From Cantharellus purpuraceus (lineage: Eukaryota; Basidiomycota; Agaricomycetes; Cantharellales; Hydnaceae), in the NCBI GenBank assembly GCA_025174535.1, contig JALBUN010000001.1, positions 2,790,001 to 2,854,000 on the forward strand: a DNA stretch of 64,000 nt, given 5' to 3'. How positions within the stretch are numbered: position 1 is the stretch's first letter; each line of letters opens with the position of its first letter. The notes under the pieces were generated by a model. That model made no database searches and was not told the origin of the DNA. It worked only from the letters and a program-made list of their open reading frames with translations. A program made the translations under genes and the position numbers. Positions 33,943 to 44,600 of this stretch are shown here, in pieces.

Positions 33943-35019
33943 TCAAAGTTCTAAATAATCGTCTAGAGCTTCTAGGTCCTTACAAATGTGTAAAGGTTCC
34001 CAGGTGACATCTCCCAACATCCATAGAACTTGAAATTCAAGTTCTTTATTGCTTATCCATCGATGAGCAATGATTTCATCAATGGGCCACTCTTGCTCAT
34101 CATTGTTCCCAAAGTCATAAAATGACTTTGCTTCAGGTTTTGGGAATCTCATCTCATCATTTGACACATACGGTCAAATGAGACTGGCATGGAACATAGG
34201 CATAATGTGCCTACTAGTCAGTTCTGGTGGCAGTTCTAGTGTCACTGTTGAAGCTTTATTATGGGCTTTGATTACTTTATAGGGCCTGATATACTTGGGC
34301 ACTAGTTTGCTGGTTCTACCCTTAGGTAGAGTCAAGTTTTTGTTGAGAGGTAGACTTTGTTACCTCTCTGGAAGGTTGAACCTTCCTGATGTTTCTTATT
34401 GGCATGAAACATCTGAATGATGTGACTTTCTATGATCGTGTCATGTGCCGCTAGCAGGTTCATTTGAGCCTGCTGTGCGAACTGTTTGACACTCTTGGTG
34501 TCATTGTTAATGGGCATGCCTATTCTAGGCATATACCTGTAGTTAAGCTCAAATGGAGTAAACCCCATTGTTGAGCTTATGTTGGAGTTTAGCATGAACT
34601 CCACCATTGGACACTTATGTGCCCAATCTTTCTGATCACTTCATACAACTGTACAAAGTATTTGGCCAATGGAATGATTTGCTCATTCTGTCACTCCATC
34701 CATTTGCAGATGAATGCTGTGGACATGAGGAGTTTCACTCCCATTATCCGCTGTAGTTTATGCCAATAGATAGACATGAATTTCAAATCTCAGTCAGACA
34801 CAATCAAGTCTGGTACACCATGAAGGCATACAACCTCTCTAAGGAATAGCCATGCTACTCCTTTCACTGTTACACACATGTTCGTAGGTATTATATGTAC
34901 CTGCGATGTGAAGCGATCTATGACTACCAGTAGGTAGTCATAGTCATTTGATTTTGGTAATGGACCCATAAAGTCCATACCTATCGATTGCCAGGGTTGT
35001 TCCAGTACTGCATATAGGG
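33943..35019 (-). pseudogene. G2 integrase and chromodomain (minus strand)
   Basis: 34978-34790 encodes integrase motif 1 (MDFMGPLPKSNDYDYLLVV, DRFTSQVHIIPT) and the HGVPDLIVSD region. 34607-34332 is the end of the core (MVEFMLNSNISSTMGFTPFELNY). 34167-33943 is a chromodomain (IDEIIAHRWISNKELEFQV, then LGDVTWEPLH). The pieces are separated by stops. Upstream it breaks at about 35019, where a plus-strand G2 LTR end begins, so RT and gag of this copy are missing. Confidence 0.8.
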
Positions 35020-35183
35020 TGCATATGTATAGTTGTTATGTAATCCAGTGGACCCAGTACACATGTGGGCCCACTTATAGTAGATAGAACTTAGACACTA
35101 CCACACTGTACAACACATCACCCAACCAATACACTTGGTTGAGTTCTGTGCAATGGTGTGAACTAAGACACCCATTAACACTT
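35020..35183 (+). repeat. G2 5' LTR, right end (plus strand)
   Basis: Runs from ATATAGGGTGCATATG to ACTAAGACACCCATTAACA, followed by the internal region of the plus-strand G2 element. It matches 26227-26505 (inverted) and 50440-50688. The left part is lost at the junction with the minus-strand G2 copy. Confidence 0.65.
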
Positions 35184-36466
35184 TTTTGAACTTCCAAAGG
35201 AAGAATCAATTGATTCTTCCTCATTATTGAAGTTTTCTAGTCAATACTAGAAAACTGGCTGTTGCTGGTGTACAGACATACCAACCCCCCCAGTTGCTCA
35301 TATAAGTGAGCAACTAGTAGACTAACTTAGTAAGCCTACAAAGATAGAAGAAAGAAAGGAGTCATCATAATGATGACTCACAGTAGAGTAAGTCATGCTG
35401 GCAGTACACAGGACATCATAAATAATGAACGGCAGCATGTAGCCAGCAGCAGAAGCTCCTAGGAAGGGGAGCTAGACCCTAGAGAAGTCACAGGGACTTC
35501 TCATAAGGAAGACTCTAGAAGAGAGTTGCTGCAATTGTGAGACCACACAGATGATCACACAATAGATCATCTGTCAAACAAGAACCCTTCATCGAGTGGT
35601 TCTTTGATTAGAGAAGAAAGGAGGAGACAGTCATCCACTGTCTCCAACATTCCTAAAGGAAAGGAACATGCTCAATATATGAGCATAAGTAGAAGTAATA
35701 CTCCTACTAGGAAATCATGCAGCATGGAGCAGCGTGAAACTCACAGGCCAATAGCAAGATTGACTGAATGACTCATGCATAATCAACATGAGATGAAGAG
35801 CATTAGTGAAGCTAGTGCTCATGCAGCTAAGATGGCTGCTGAAGCAGGGCATGCTGCCACTACTATGGGGCAGCAAATTGCAGAGCTAGGAACAATGTTA
35901 AAATCACTCCAAGAGAACTCTGAGTGACACAAGTCATGTCGCTGAAGATCAGATTCTCAACATGAATCTGAATCCAGAGAGTCTGGACCTCCCCAGGGTG
36001 AGAGGATCCAACTGAATGATCGGTTAGACAGAGGAAATGAAATTCCCCCAGTAGAGGGAATTAGAGACCCAGTAATCTCTGTGAGGCAAGGATTACCAAT
36101 CCAGATTGAAGAGGAAACTCCTCAATCTATGGCAAAGGAGCTCGATCAAGATATTGAGCTATGGAAACAACGAGAAGTTGAGGCTTCTTGTAAACATAGA
36201 TTAGCCCTTGAACAGAAGGCTAAACATGCAGAGCAAGAGCTTGGCCAGCTGTTTAGAGAGCAGTGGCCCCAGCAAGGGCTCAATGTGGCTGTCAACTTAA
36301 ATCAACATTCACAACATGCGCTGAACAGTTATCAGCGTGTATGAGCGGTGGGCCTCTCATGAGACACCCACCATGAGCAATGAGATACCCAATGGGCACC
36401 TCAAGAAGATGTTCCCCATAATAGGGAACAATCAGCACCATTGACCCTAGAAGGTCAAGGCATACC
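35184..36466 (+). pseudogene. G2 leader and gag N-terminus
   Basis: 35184-36080 has no intact ORF but is packed with hairpins. 36081-36344 encodes an 87-residue piece rich in Glu, Gln and Lys (IEEETPQSMAKELDQDIELW, then LALEQKAKHAEQELGQLF), likely a coiled-coil gag part. It breaks off at 36466, where a G3-type LTR was inserted. Confidence 0.6.
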
Positions 36467-36833
36467 TGTGAGGGTGACGCTGATGATGAGGCCACAACAA
36501 CAAGATACTCAATAGATGAGAGCCAATAAGAGATAATGCCAGCTGGTACAGCGGATATCCTCAGTCTATACAGCTGTTTCTAATAAATACATGGGACTTA
36601 CCTGGTACAGCAGATATCCTCAGAGATCAAGCTGAGGGGATCACACTGCACCAAGGTGAGTCTTTATACTAAATGATGGAGACGGATAGGAGAAATAGGG
36701 GAATAATAGGGAGGAAGGATAGGGGAAGTGATAGGGGCAATGAAATGGGGGAGATGCACCCTGACAGGCTGTGCTGATAGGGGCGTCAAGAGAAAATACT
36801 AAAAATAGAATATGACTCATTTGAACCCTGACA
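36467..36833 (-). repeat. G3-type LTR remnant in G2
   Basis: From TGTGAGGGTGACGCTG (36467) to GAACCCTGACA (36833), matching the G3 LTRs at 59787-60097 and 50855-54095. The purine tract of the family (minus strand AAGAGGGGGGTGA) follows after the L5 insertion, at about 37605-37615, and G2 gag resumes near 37619. So this is an LTR plus a few internal bases, not a clean solo LTR. Confidence 0.8.
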
Positions 36834-36834
36834 T

Positions 36835-37599
36835 TGTTATTTGAATAATGTAAATAATTGCTTTGCTGGGGTGTAGTGACGAGCAGAAGTCGAATAGAAA
36901 GTGGAGCAGTGGTGGGAACACAATGTATGCATAGTAGAATTGAAGATATACTTGAGTAGTATCTTCCTACGAAGTTTGATGGGATTTGGTGTGATCATTG
37001 TCTAGATATTGACAATTTAAGCAGGGATGAGGAGCAGATGACTCAAACAAGAGTAAATGCTTAATAAAAAAGTAGCCAGTGATTTTATGGCTTCGTAATT
37101 CGAGATTCGAGTGGGATATGCAATATTCTAATAGAATATGCAAAAGCTAATAGAAATACGCGTTCGTTCTGGAGATATTCCAGATACGAATAGATTCAGA
37201 CACACAGACAGAATAAGTGAGAGATAATTACTCTATCTATTCAAGTGCATTACAGATGTGGTGTGTATATGATACTAAGTCCTATGAATGAGTGAAGTCA
37301 TTCGTAAATGTCCTGAGTCAATGATGGGATGGATGATGAGATGATGATGGGGGAAGTGTCCATGATGATGAAATGATGAAAATAAAAGCGAAAATAATGT
37401 CCAGGAAGTTCTGGAACTCACAGGGGCTTCTCCTGTTCCCTATTCCATTCCTGTAACTGTCCTCCTTTACCCCCTTTGTCCCTCAAAACCTCCTGAGCCT
37501 CCTATATGCTTTTGTTCCTCCCCTGTCCCCTGTAATCCCCCTCTCCTCTCCCTTCTCCCCAGAAGTCCGGCAGCTAGACGTCCGGCAGCTGGAACAACA
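36835..37599 (-). mobile_element. Solo LTR, family L5 (765 bp)
   Basis: On the minus strand it starts TGTTGTTCCAGCTGCC and ends TTCAAATAACA. The target duplication is GACAT (36830-36834 and 37600-37604). It landed one base outside the end of the G3-type LTR. A second L5 of exactly the same length is at 60837-61601. Confidence 0.92.
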
Positions 37600-37617
37600 G
37601 ACATCACCCCCCTCTTA

Positions 37618-37860
37618 ATGCAAGCAAGTGCGTCAAGGTTGGAACCCTGTAATGGAAGCTCCAGGTCCAATTCCAACAATTACCTTTTCAAGGGTAATTA
37701 TCAATTGAAGCCACCAGCACACATGAGTGGTAATCAATTGAACAATGTTACTAGTAATGTTGTGTGCTACGAATGTGGCCAGACAGGTCACATGCAACCC
37801 AGCTGTCCCAAACTAAAGGGAAACATAAGGTTGGCTGCAGTCTGAAAAGACATGTCCTCA
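37618..37860 (+). pseudogene. G2 gag C-terminus with zinc knuckle
   Basis: The frame 37618-37845 contains the CCHC knuckle CYECGQTGHMQPSC, typical of gag nucleocapsid. It is preceded by a Ser/Asn-rich stretch. The coding DNA holds hairpins such as AATTACC...GGTAATT near 37678-37700. Confidence 0.75.
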
Positions 37861-38598
37861 CACATAGTGGCAGACAATGTTAACGGATTCTCCCCAATAG
37901 AGGGAGAACATGAAGAAGCAATGGATGATCCCAAGGACCATCTAGATGAAAAAATACCAGCTATAGAAGTGGCTGATGAATGGGATGAAGAGGTCACCCC
38001 ATATGAATGGGACGACCAAGATGACACCCCCAAAAAGGAGGCTACACCAATGTATCGCTCTAATGCAATACAAATTCAACCCAATGATCAAATTCCACCA
38101 AAACACATCTATGCAGTGCATTTCTGTAGTGCAACAAGATTCCCAACAAGTGGGGAATCATGACAGCTGCATATAGCTGCTGTCAGTATCAACAGATCAG
38201 CCAAACCTATGTATAATCATAGGAGCTGACAGAAGTCAACAGTGTGACCAGATAGACCACACATAGACAATAAAACAATCTCTGGGTATTGGGAGATTGG
38301 TGGAACACTAGCTCACTGTCTATTAGACAGTGGGAGTGAGGGGATAATGATATCCCCTGAATTTACATGCATGACAGGTATGAAAACCTTCGCACTAGAG
38401 CAACCCATCACACTGCAATTAGCATGTGTTGGGAGCAGGAGTACCATAAATTATGGTATTCACACTACCATAAAGTTTGGTAGTCAGGACATTGAAGAAT
38501 ATTTCAATGTCACCAACGTTGAGTATTATGATGTAATACTCAGCACCCCATTCCTACGAAAGCTAGGAATATGCCTGGACTTTAATGGCCCAGGCTGA
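37852..38598 (+). pseudogene. G2 acidic linker and retropepsin
   Basis: 37852-38163 is an acidic linker (EEAMDDPKDHLDEKIP). After a break, 38320-38598 encodes LLDSGSEGIMISPEF with the protease D-S-G triad, then LQLACVGSRSTINYG and YYDVILSTPFLRKLGI. The usual Gly of the LGTPF motif is Ser here, and that codon lies next to a perfect stem (38521-38541). Stops separate the parts, so it is inactive. Confidence 0.78.
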
Positions 38599-38751
38599 AT
38601 CATGATGGGAACTGAAGAAGTCCCCACCAATGAAGAGCATAATACTGATACTCTTCATACCCCATCACAGGGTATAAACTCAATACAAAGAAGTAGTATT
38701 GGCATGAATAAATGATGCCAAGGGGGTAACTCTAAACATGAGCTACCCACA

Positions 38752-40244
38752 ATGCAGTCCTTCCTAAAAAAAGGATTAGACTCAGTAAAGGACCCCCAAA
38801 TGGAGGATCCAAATAAGAGCATGATGCGAATAGCTTTGTCTCGTGAAGGATCAACCAATTACACAGCTGATCAGATCCCTCAGTTGAGGGACCAATGGAA
38901 AGAAAAGTATGCTGACCTATTCAGTGGCATACCATTAGAACTTCCCCCATTTAGGGAAGTTAACCACAAGATTAATCTTGTGGATCCTGACAAGCAAATA
39001 CATTATCGCTTGCCTAAGTGTCCAGCGCACTACCAAGCAGAACTTTCAGAGAAGGTTCTGCGATACACCACTGCTAAATGGTGGGTACTGGCTACAGCCT
39101 GACAGGCTGTACCAATGCTATGCATTCCCAAGAAAAATGGGAAGCTCCACACTGTGTTAACTTGCATGAACAGAATGATAATACAGTGAAGGATGTAATG
39201 CCCTTCCCTGATCAGGACAACATTAGACACAATGTTGCCCACTGTACATATTGATCTAAACTTGATATGTCTGAGGCGTATGAACAGATATGCATCAGGC
39301 TGATGGATATACCCAGGATGGCATTTGCGACCATCTTGGGGACATTCATCAGTCAAGTCATGCAGCAAGGGGACTATAATGCCCCCTCAACATTTCAGCA
39401 GCTCATGACCGCCATCTTCCAAGAATATATCAGAAGATTTTCATCCATGTATATCTGGACGACATATTTGTGTACTCTCATACTATATGAGAGCATGAAC
39501 ACCACCTAGAGATGGTATTCACTGAGCTCAGGAAAGCACATATGTTCCTGAGCAAGGATATAACATCAGACACGATGTTGCCCGCTGTACATATCAATCT
39601 AAACTTGATATGTCTGAGGCATATGAACAGATATGCGTCGGGCTGACAGATATACCCAAGATGGCATTTGCAACTGTCTTGGGGACATTCATCAGTCAAG
39701 TCATGCAGCAAGGGGATTGTAATGCCCCCTCAACATCTCAGCGGCTCATGACCACCATCTTCTGAGAATATATCAGAAGATTTGTCCATGTATATCTGGA
39801 TGACATATTTGTGTACTCTCATACTATATGAGAGCATGAACACCACCTAGAGATGGTGTTCACTGAGCTCAGGAAAGCACATATGTTCCTGAGCAAGGAT
39901 AAGATCGATCTATACTCAATGAGTATGGATTGCCTTGGTCACCTAATAGATGACCAAGGTGTGCATGCAGATGCTGATAAAATGCAGCGAATATGAGAGT
40001 GGAGATGACCTAGGTTGTACCACAAAGTCCAATGTTTTCTTGGACTAGTGCAGTATCTGGTGCACTATATGCCAGACATAACTGCATACACAACCCCTTT
40101 ATTGGGTTGTGCTTGTAATAACCATCCATTCTTATGGATGCCGCTGCTGGAGAAATGCTTTGTAAGGATCAAGCTCCTAGCATGTAGGGCTCCAATATTG
40201 AAGCCCATCAATGTCAATAACCCCAATACTATTTGGGTTATTAC
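38752..40244 (+). pseudogene. G2 reverse transcriptase
   Basis: 38752-39102 is the RT lead-in (FREVNHKINLVDPDKQIHYR). 39180-39560 and 39563-39905 are two tandem copies of the palm region (DMSEAYEQICI, NAPSTFQQLMT, and VYLDDIFVYSH in the second copy). 39905-40244 is the RT thumb (DQGVHADADKM, FLGLVQYLVHYMPDITAYTTPL). It is cut by the L6 solo LTR and continues in RNase H at 40926. Several stops and the internal duplication make it inactive. Confidence 0.82.
39220..39905 (+). repeat. Tandem duplication of 343 bp inside G2 RT
   Basis: 39220-39562 and 39563-39905 are about 95% identical by eye, both running from ACATYAGACACRATGTTGCC to CTGAGCAAGGATA. The duplication includes the YLDD region. Confidence 0.9.
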
Positions 40245-40920
40245 TGTTGTGATCCTGGTTAGACGAATGGGTGCATTTCAGAGGGCTGAGAGGAGAAAGG
40301 AGAAGGATAAAGGGGAAAGGGGCATACAGGAGACCCAGAGGAGTTAGGGACGAGGTGAGTGATTGGATAAGGAGGGGAGGAGATAGGGGAGAGGGTATAG
40401 GAGTTGAGGGCAAGATTATGGATGCTTTTTCTCTTTATTTCATTTTCTATTCACCCTCCCATGGACACTATAGTTAGAACTACCCCAGTCTTGAAAAATT
40501 CCGTCATCTATTCTCCCTTCACCCCTGCAACCCAGAACCTTTACTATGGACTCCTGACATGCTTATAGTGTATAAAACGAGACTAGCTAGCTATGCAATG
40601 GACCAGATCTTTTATCTCCAAGTTTGTCTTGATAACTTGTCATTTCCGGAAGCGACTTCACTGTTCTCCTCATAACTATTCAAAGACTTTATCAATTCTT
40701 CTAAACTCAATCACATCCGCTTCTGCCCATTCATACCTACCCATTGGTACCATCCGCAAGGCTGTACGACACCTGTACGACATTACAAGCATGCATATAT
40801 TTTCCCCTGTCATAAGCACTGGCACTCCTGGCTCCTGTCACTTCCTTTGCTTCCAACCCAACCGACCTCTATTTGACTTCGGACTTAGCAAGGCAGTATA
40901 TATGGAATATATTTATAACA
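40245..40920 (+). mobile_element. Solo LTR, family L6 (676 bp)
   Basis: TGTTGTGATCCTGG...ATATTTATAACA, flanked by ATTAC on both sides (40240-40244 and 40921-40925). TATAAAA at 40571-40577 is a likely TATA box. Removing it rejoins the G2 RT thumb to RNase H. It is the only copy in the window. Confidence 0.92.
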
Positions 40921-40925
40921 ATTAC

Positions 40926-41311
40926 TGACGGCTCCAAGACTGGAGTTGGAGCCATCTATGGGCAAGGAAAAGATTGGCAGACCTGTTGGCCTGCTGGATT
41001 CCTATCCAAGAAATTTAGTGCTGCACAACAGCACTATAAGACTCATGAGCACGAGACTATAGCGGTGCTTGAAGCCCTAATGAGATGGGAAGATAAGCCA
41101 CTAGGATGAAAGTTCGTCCTAGTAACCAACCACAAGGGTCTTGAATACTTTGAGACCCAAAATAACCTGTCTCCTAGACAGATTAGGTGGTCAGAGTTCT
41201 TATCCCATTTCAACTTTACTACCCTGCATATAGACAGGGTAGAGAACAAAGTAGCAGATTGTCTATCATGCTACTATACTGATGACTCCCCAACAGAGAG
41301 TCATCCCGGAG
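40926..41311 (+). pseudogene. G2 RNase H
   Basis: DGSKTGVGAIYGQGKD begins just after the L6 LTR. QHYKTHEHETIAVLEAL and [12 protein letters not shown] follow, then [18 protein letters not shown] at about 41107 and another stop near 41268 interrupt it. At 41311 the sequence switches to copia element Co2 in the other orientation, so integrase is missing from this copy. Confidence 0.82.
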
Positions 41312-44300
41312 ATAGATCCAGTGTTGTTGCTGTGGATAATGGTTGTGTCCTGTTTATGACCCAGAATGTCGAGCAAGCAATGAAGCCACATGGCTTCTTT
41401 TGTCGCATGGCAACTGGCCACATACTCTGCCTCACAACTGGATGTGGTGACCACTGATTGTTGCTTTGAGCTCCAGGAAATTGTTCCATGCCCTAGGATG
41501 AACACATAGCCTGATGTAGACCGACAAGTGTCCATACATCCTGCATAGTCTGAATCAGTGTAACCACGGAGTGTAATCTCCCCTTTCTGCTGAGGACAAG
41601 AGTGTGGTCACAGGTATGCTTTAGGTATCAGAGAACACGCTGTAGTGCCGTCCAGTGCGCTTGTCCAGGGTTTGAGTTAAATTGGCCGAGCTTGTTGGTT
41701 GCATATGTGATGTCTGGTCGAGTCGCAAGTGATAGGTACATCAACGACCCAACACCTGCAACATATGGCACTTTTGCCATGCATGTTTGCTCAGCATCTG
41801 ACATGGGGGACATTGATTTTGACAGAGTAATGTTTGGGTCAAGTGGTGTGGTAACACCGTAACTGTCTTCCATTCCAAACCGTTTGATGACTGTGTCGAT
41901 GAAGGCACCCTGAGATAGAGAGATGGTGTGTGCATTTTGATCCTGAGTCACAGCCATGCCAAGGAACCATCGTATTTCACCCATATCCACGACATCAATA
42001 ATTTTGCATAGATCTTCGAGTGTTGTAGATAGTGTTTGTTGATTGCTCGTGGTGACAGCCATGTCGTCAACATGTTGTAATCATGGCATCACCTGTTGCG
42101 CCACATTTGACAAAGACACTGTGGTCAACGCTCACCCAGGTGAAACCTATCCTAGTCATCTCACTATATAGTCATTCATACCAGCAACATCCAGCCTGTT
42201 GTAGTCCATAGAGTGATTTTTGTAGCTTGCACACCCAGTTTTCTTTGCCTGGTTCCTTTCGACCATCGGGCTGTTCCATATATATGTCCTCGGTTAGGTT
42301 TCCATGCAAGAATGCCATTTTGACATCAAACTGGTGGATTTCCCAATCTAGGGAGGCTGCTATGCTGAGAACCGCACAGACCGATTCCAGTCTGGCGACG
42401 GGTGCAAATGTGCCTGTGTAATCAACCCCTTCAATCTGTGAGTAACCTTTCACTACCACTTGTACTTTGCACCTTGAAACTTCATTTTTTTCATCTCACT
42501 TGCATAGGAAGATGGCACGACACCCTATGATTTTGCAATCATTTGATACACTGGAACATGGGACCAGGATCCATACTCCATGGTGGTGGAGTGAGTTCAT
42601 TTCATCATCATAACTCTCATCCCATTGCAGACCATCATATGCTTCCATTGCTTGTTTGTAGGTACGTGGATCATTGTGTGAGACACCAAACATTTCAACC
42701 TCATCTTCAGCAGTGTATATAGCATCAGCTAGTGAGTGTAGGTGTTCCAGATTTGCAGCCTGTTGTTCTGCATGTTCCCTGATTTCATGCTTAGCTCATT
42801 CAATAAGAGGTTCTTGAGGGAGTCCATGCATAGCTGCCCCTGCAGCTGACATCCTTTTTTGTTGCACAGAGCAATGTGGGAGACTTGCAGGTGGTGAAGT
42901 GTTCATGGATGTTTCAACATTAGGTTGGTCAACTTCAATGATGTCTGTCAGTTCAGGATGAATATCTGGGGCTTCATCTGCTGGATGAGGGTCCCCTGCT
43001 TTGTCAGAAGGATCAGGATGTGTGCGTGTGAGAGTGGGCAGTTGCTCAATCTCTTCAGGGTCATCCTCCAAGTCCACACCAACTTCTATGCCAGGGCGGT
43101 AAGGTCACGGTTGGGCATCTTGCAATTCAATGAAGGACACGTGTCTTGGGACAATGATGCGTCCTGTGGGGGGATAGTAACATCTGTACACCTTGGAATG
43201 TTCTAAATATCCTACTAATAAGCCCTCTATGGAACGAGTGTGTATTTTTGGGCAGTGTTCAGATTTTGCAAGGATGAAAGCTCTGCAGCCAATTTCCCAT
43301 AGATGTGATACATTGGGTTTGATACCATAGTAAGCCTCATATGGGGTAATGTTTTTGAGCATGTGAGTGGGAGTGCAATCCTTAATGTACACAGTTGTCC
43401 TGATGCATTCCCCCCAGAGTTTTGGTGGGAACTTGTTGTCAGACATGATGGCTCAAGCATGGCTGAATAGGGTGCGATGTACTCTCTCTGCCTTCCCATT
43501 TTGTGCTGATGAATAGGGAGCCATTGTTTGGTGTTTAATACCATTCTGTTTCAAGTAATTCTCAAACTCCTTTGACATGTACTCCCCTCCATTGTCCATT
43601 CAGAAAATATTGACAGTGAGATTTGTTTCACATTCAACAAGTGCCTTCCATGCCTTAAAATATTTGAATGCCTCCCCCTTTTGTTTGAGGATATATACCC
43701 AGGTTTTCTGAGAGAAATTGTCTATAAAGTTGAGTGTATACAGTCTGCCATGCAGTGTCTGCACAACTTCTGGACCTGTGATGTCTGAGAACACCTTGTC
43801 AAGCAGCCTATCTGCCCTCCCTCCCTCCTGCACATTTGGTACCGGTGTTCTTGTCTGTTTACCAAGAATGCAGTGATCACAAGTTTGTGGGAGGTTGGAG
43901 AGGTTAGTAGGCATACCTGTGACTAGGTGATTCTCAGCCATACATATGATTGAATCATAGCTTATATGTCCCAGTCGATGATGCCATGTCTTGAGATTTG
44001 GGGCTGTACAGGCAAGTAACAATTGTTCGTGGGTAGGATTCTCAATTAGGTGATACAGTCCTGTGCCTGACCTGTTACCTTGTGCGATGATTTTGGTTCC
44101 TCATAGAATTGAACACTCATTCGAAGAAAAGATGGCATCCAACCTGGTATTGCTGAGCCTTCCGATGGAAATGAGTTGCAACTTGGCATCCAGAATGTAT
44201 AACGCATCATGGAGCAGTAGTCGGCGCCCTTTCCCACATTGTAATCTTATTGTACCTAGCACAACAGCTTGAATACTTGAGCCATTTATGCCCTGAATGT

Positions 44301-44600
44301 TGCGTGGTGGTATTGAGTGGAGGTCAGTGAAATCATTTTTGATTGGGGAGCAGTGACTTGTCGCTCCAGAGTCAAAGTAATATGGCAAGGTGGTTGCCAT
44401 ACATCCCACAATGTTGTTCCAGTCCACTGAAGATTCAATTGATAGTGGGGATGGATCCTGGAGGAGCACACAAGATTCAGATCCAGAGTCACTACTGGGA
44501 ACCTCTGTAATAGCAGTGTGAACCTGTTCCTTCTTTTTCTCCTTACGCAGCTTTTCCTTCACTGTTTTCCACCAATCTGGAGCCTTTCCTTCATTACCCC
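41312..44600 (-). pseudogene. Co2 pol: protease, integrase, RT, RNase H
   Basis: Protease YYFDSGATSHCS near 44375. Integrase finger (WHHRLGHISYDS...CDHCILGKQT, 44022-43600) and core (SDITGP, FIDNFSQKTW). Integrase C-terminal part with ECIRTTVYIKDCTPTHML (43446-43105). An acidic linker with repeated Asp/Pro (43077-42796). RT (42459-42172, QFDVKMAFLHGNL; 42062-41628, MGEIRWFLGMAV). RNase H (41535-41312, [24 protein letters not shown]). Stops and shifts occur near 43590, 43470, 43090, 42480 and 42070. Confidence 0.87.

Larger units (their letters stand above)
31327..41311. repeat. Region saturated with short, different hairpins (G2 family)
   Basis: Nearly every 25-40 bases in the G2-derived parts hold a local inverted repeat with a stem of 6-11 bp and a loop of 0-12, and each stem has a different sequence. 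Examples: stem GAGCTACCATC at 33783-33807 (loop 3); GGGCAAACTC at 33113-33135 (loop 3); AACTGCTCCC at 33671-33693; GAGAACTACC at 33899-33926; a 22-bp perfect palindrome at 35199-35220; GAGTCATCA at 35359-35379; CACTGTC at 38314-38332; TACCATAA at 38442-38458; GACATTGAA at 38488-38511; GAGTATTA at 38521-38541; and CCACAAGATTAATCTTGTGG at 38964-38983. The hairpins run through coding and non-coding parts but stop at inserted elements (36467-37618, 40245-40920) and at the copia junction. Confidence 0.85.

Noticed and set aside
31327..41311. Hairpins as a family of inserted MITEs
   Set aside because: Stems differ in sequence, there are no target duplications, and the protein frame continues through them.
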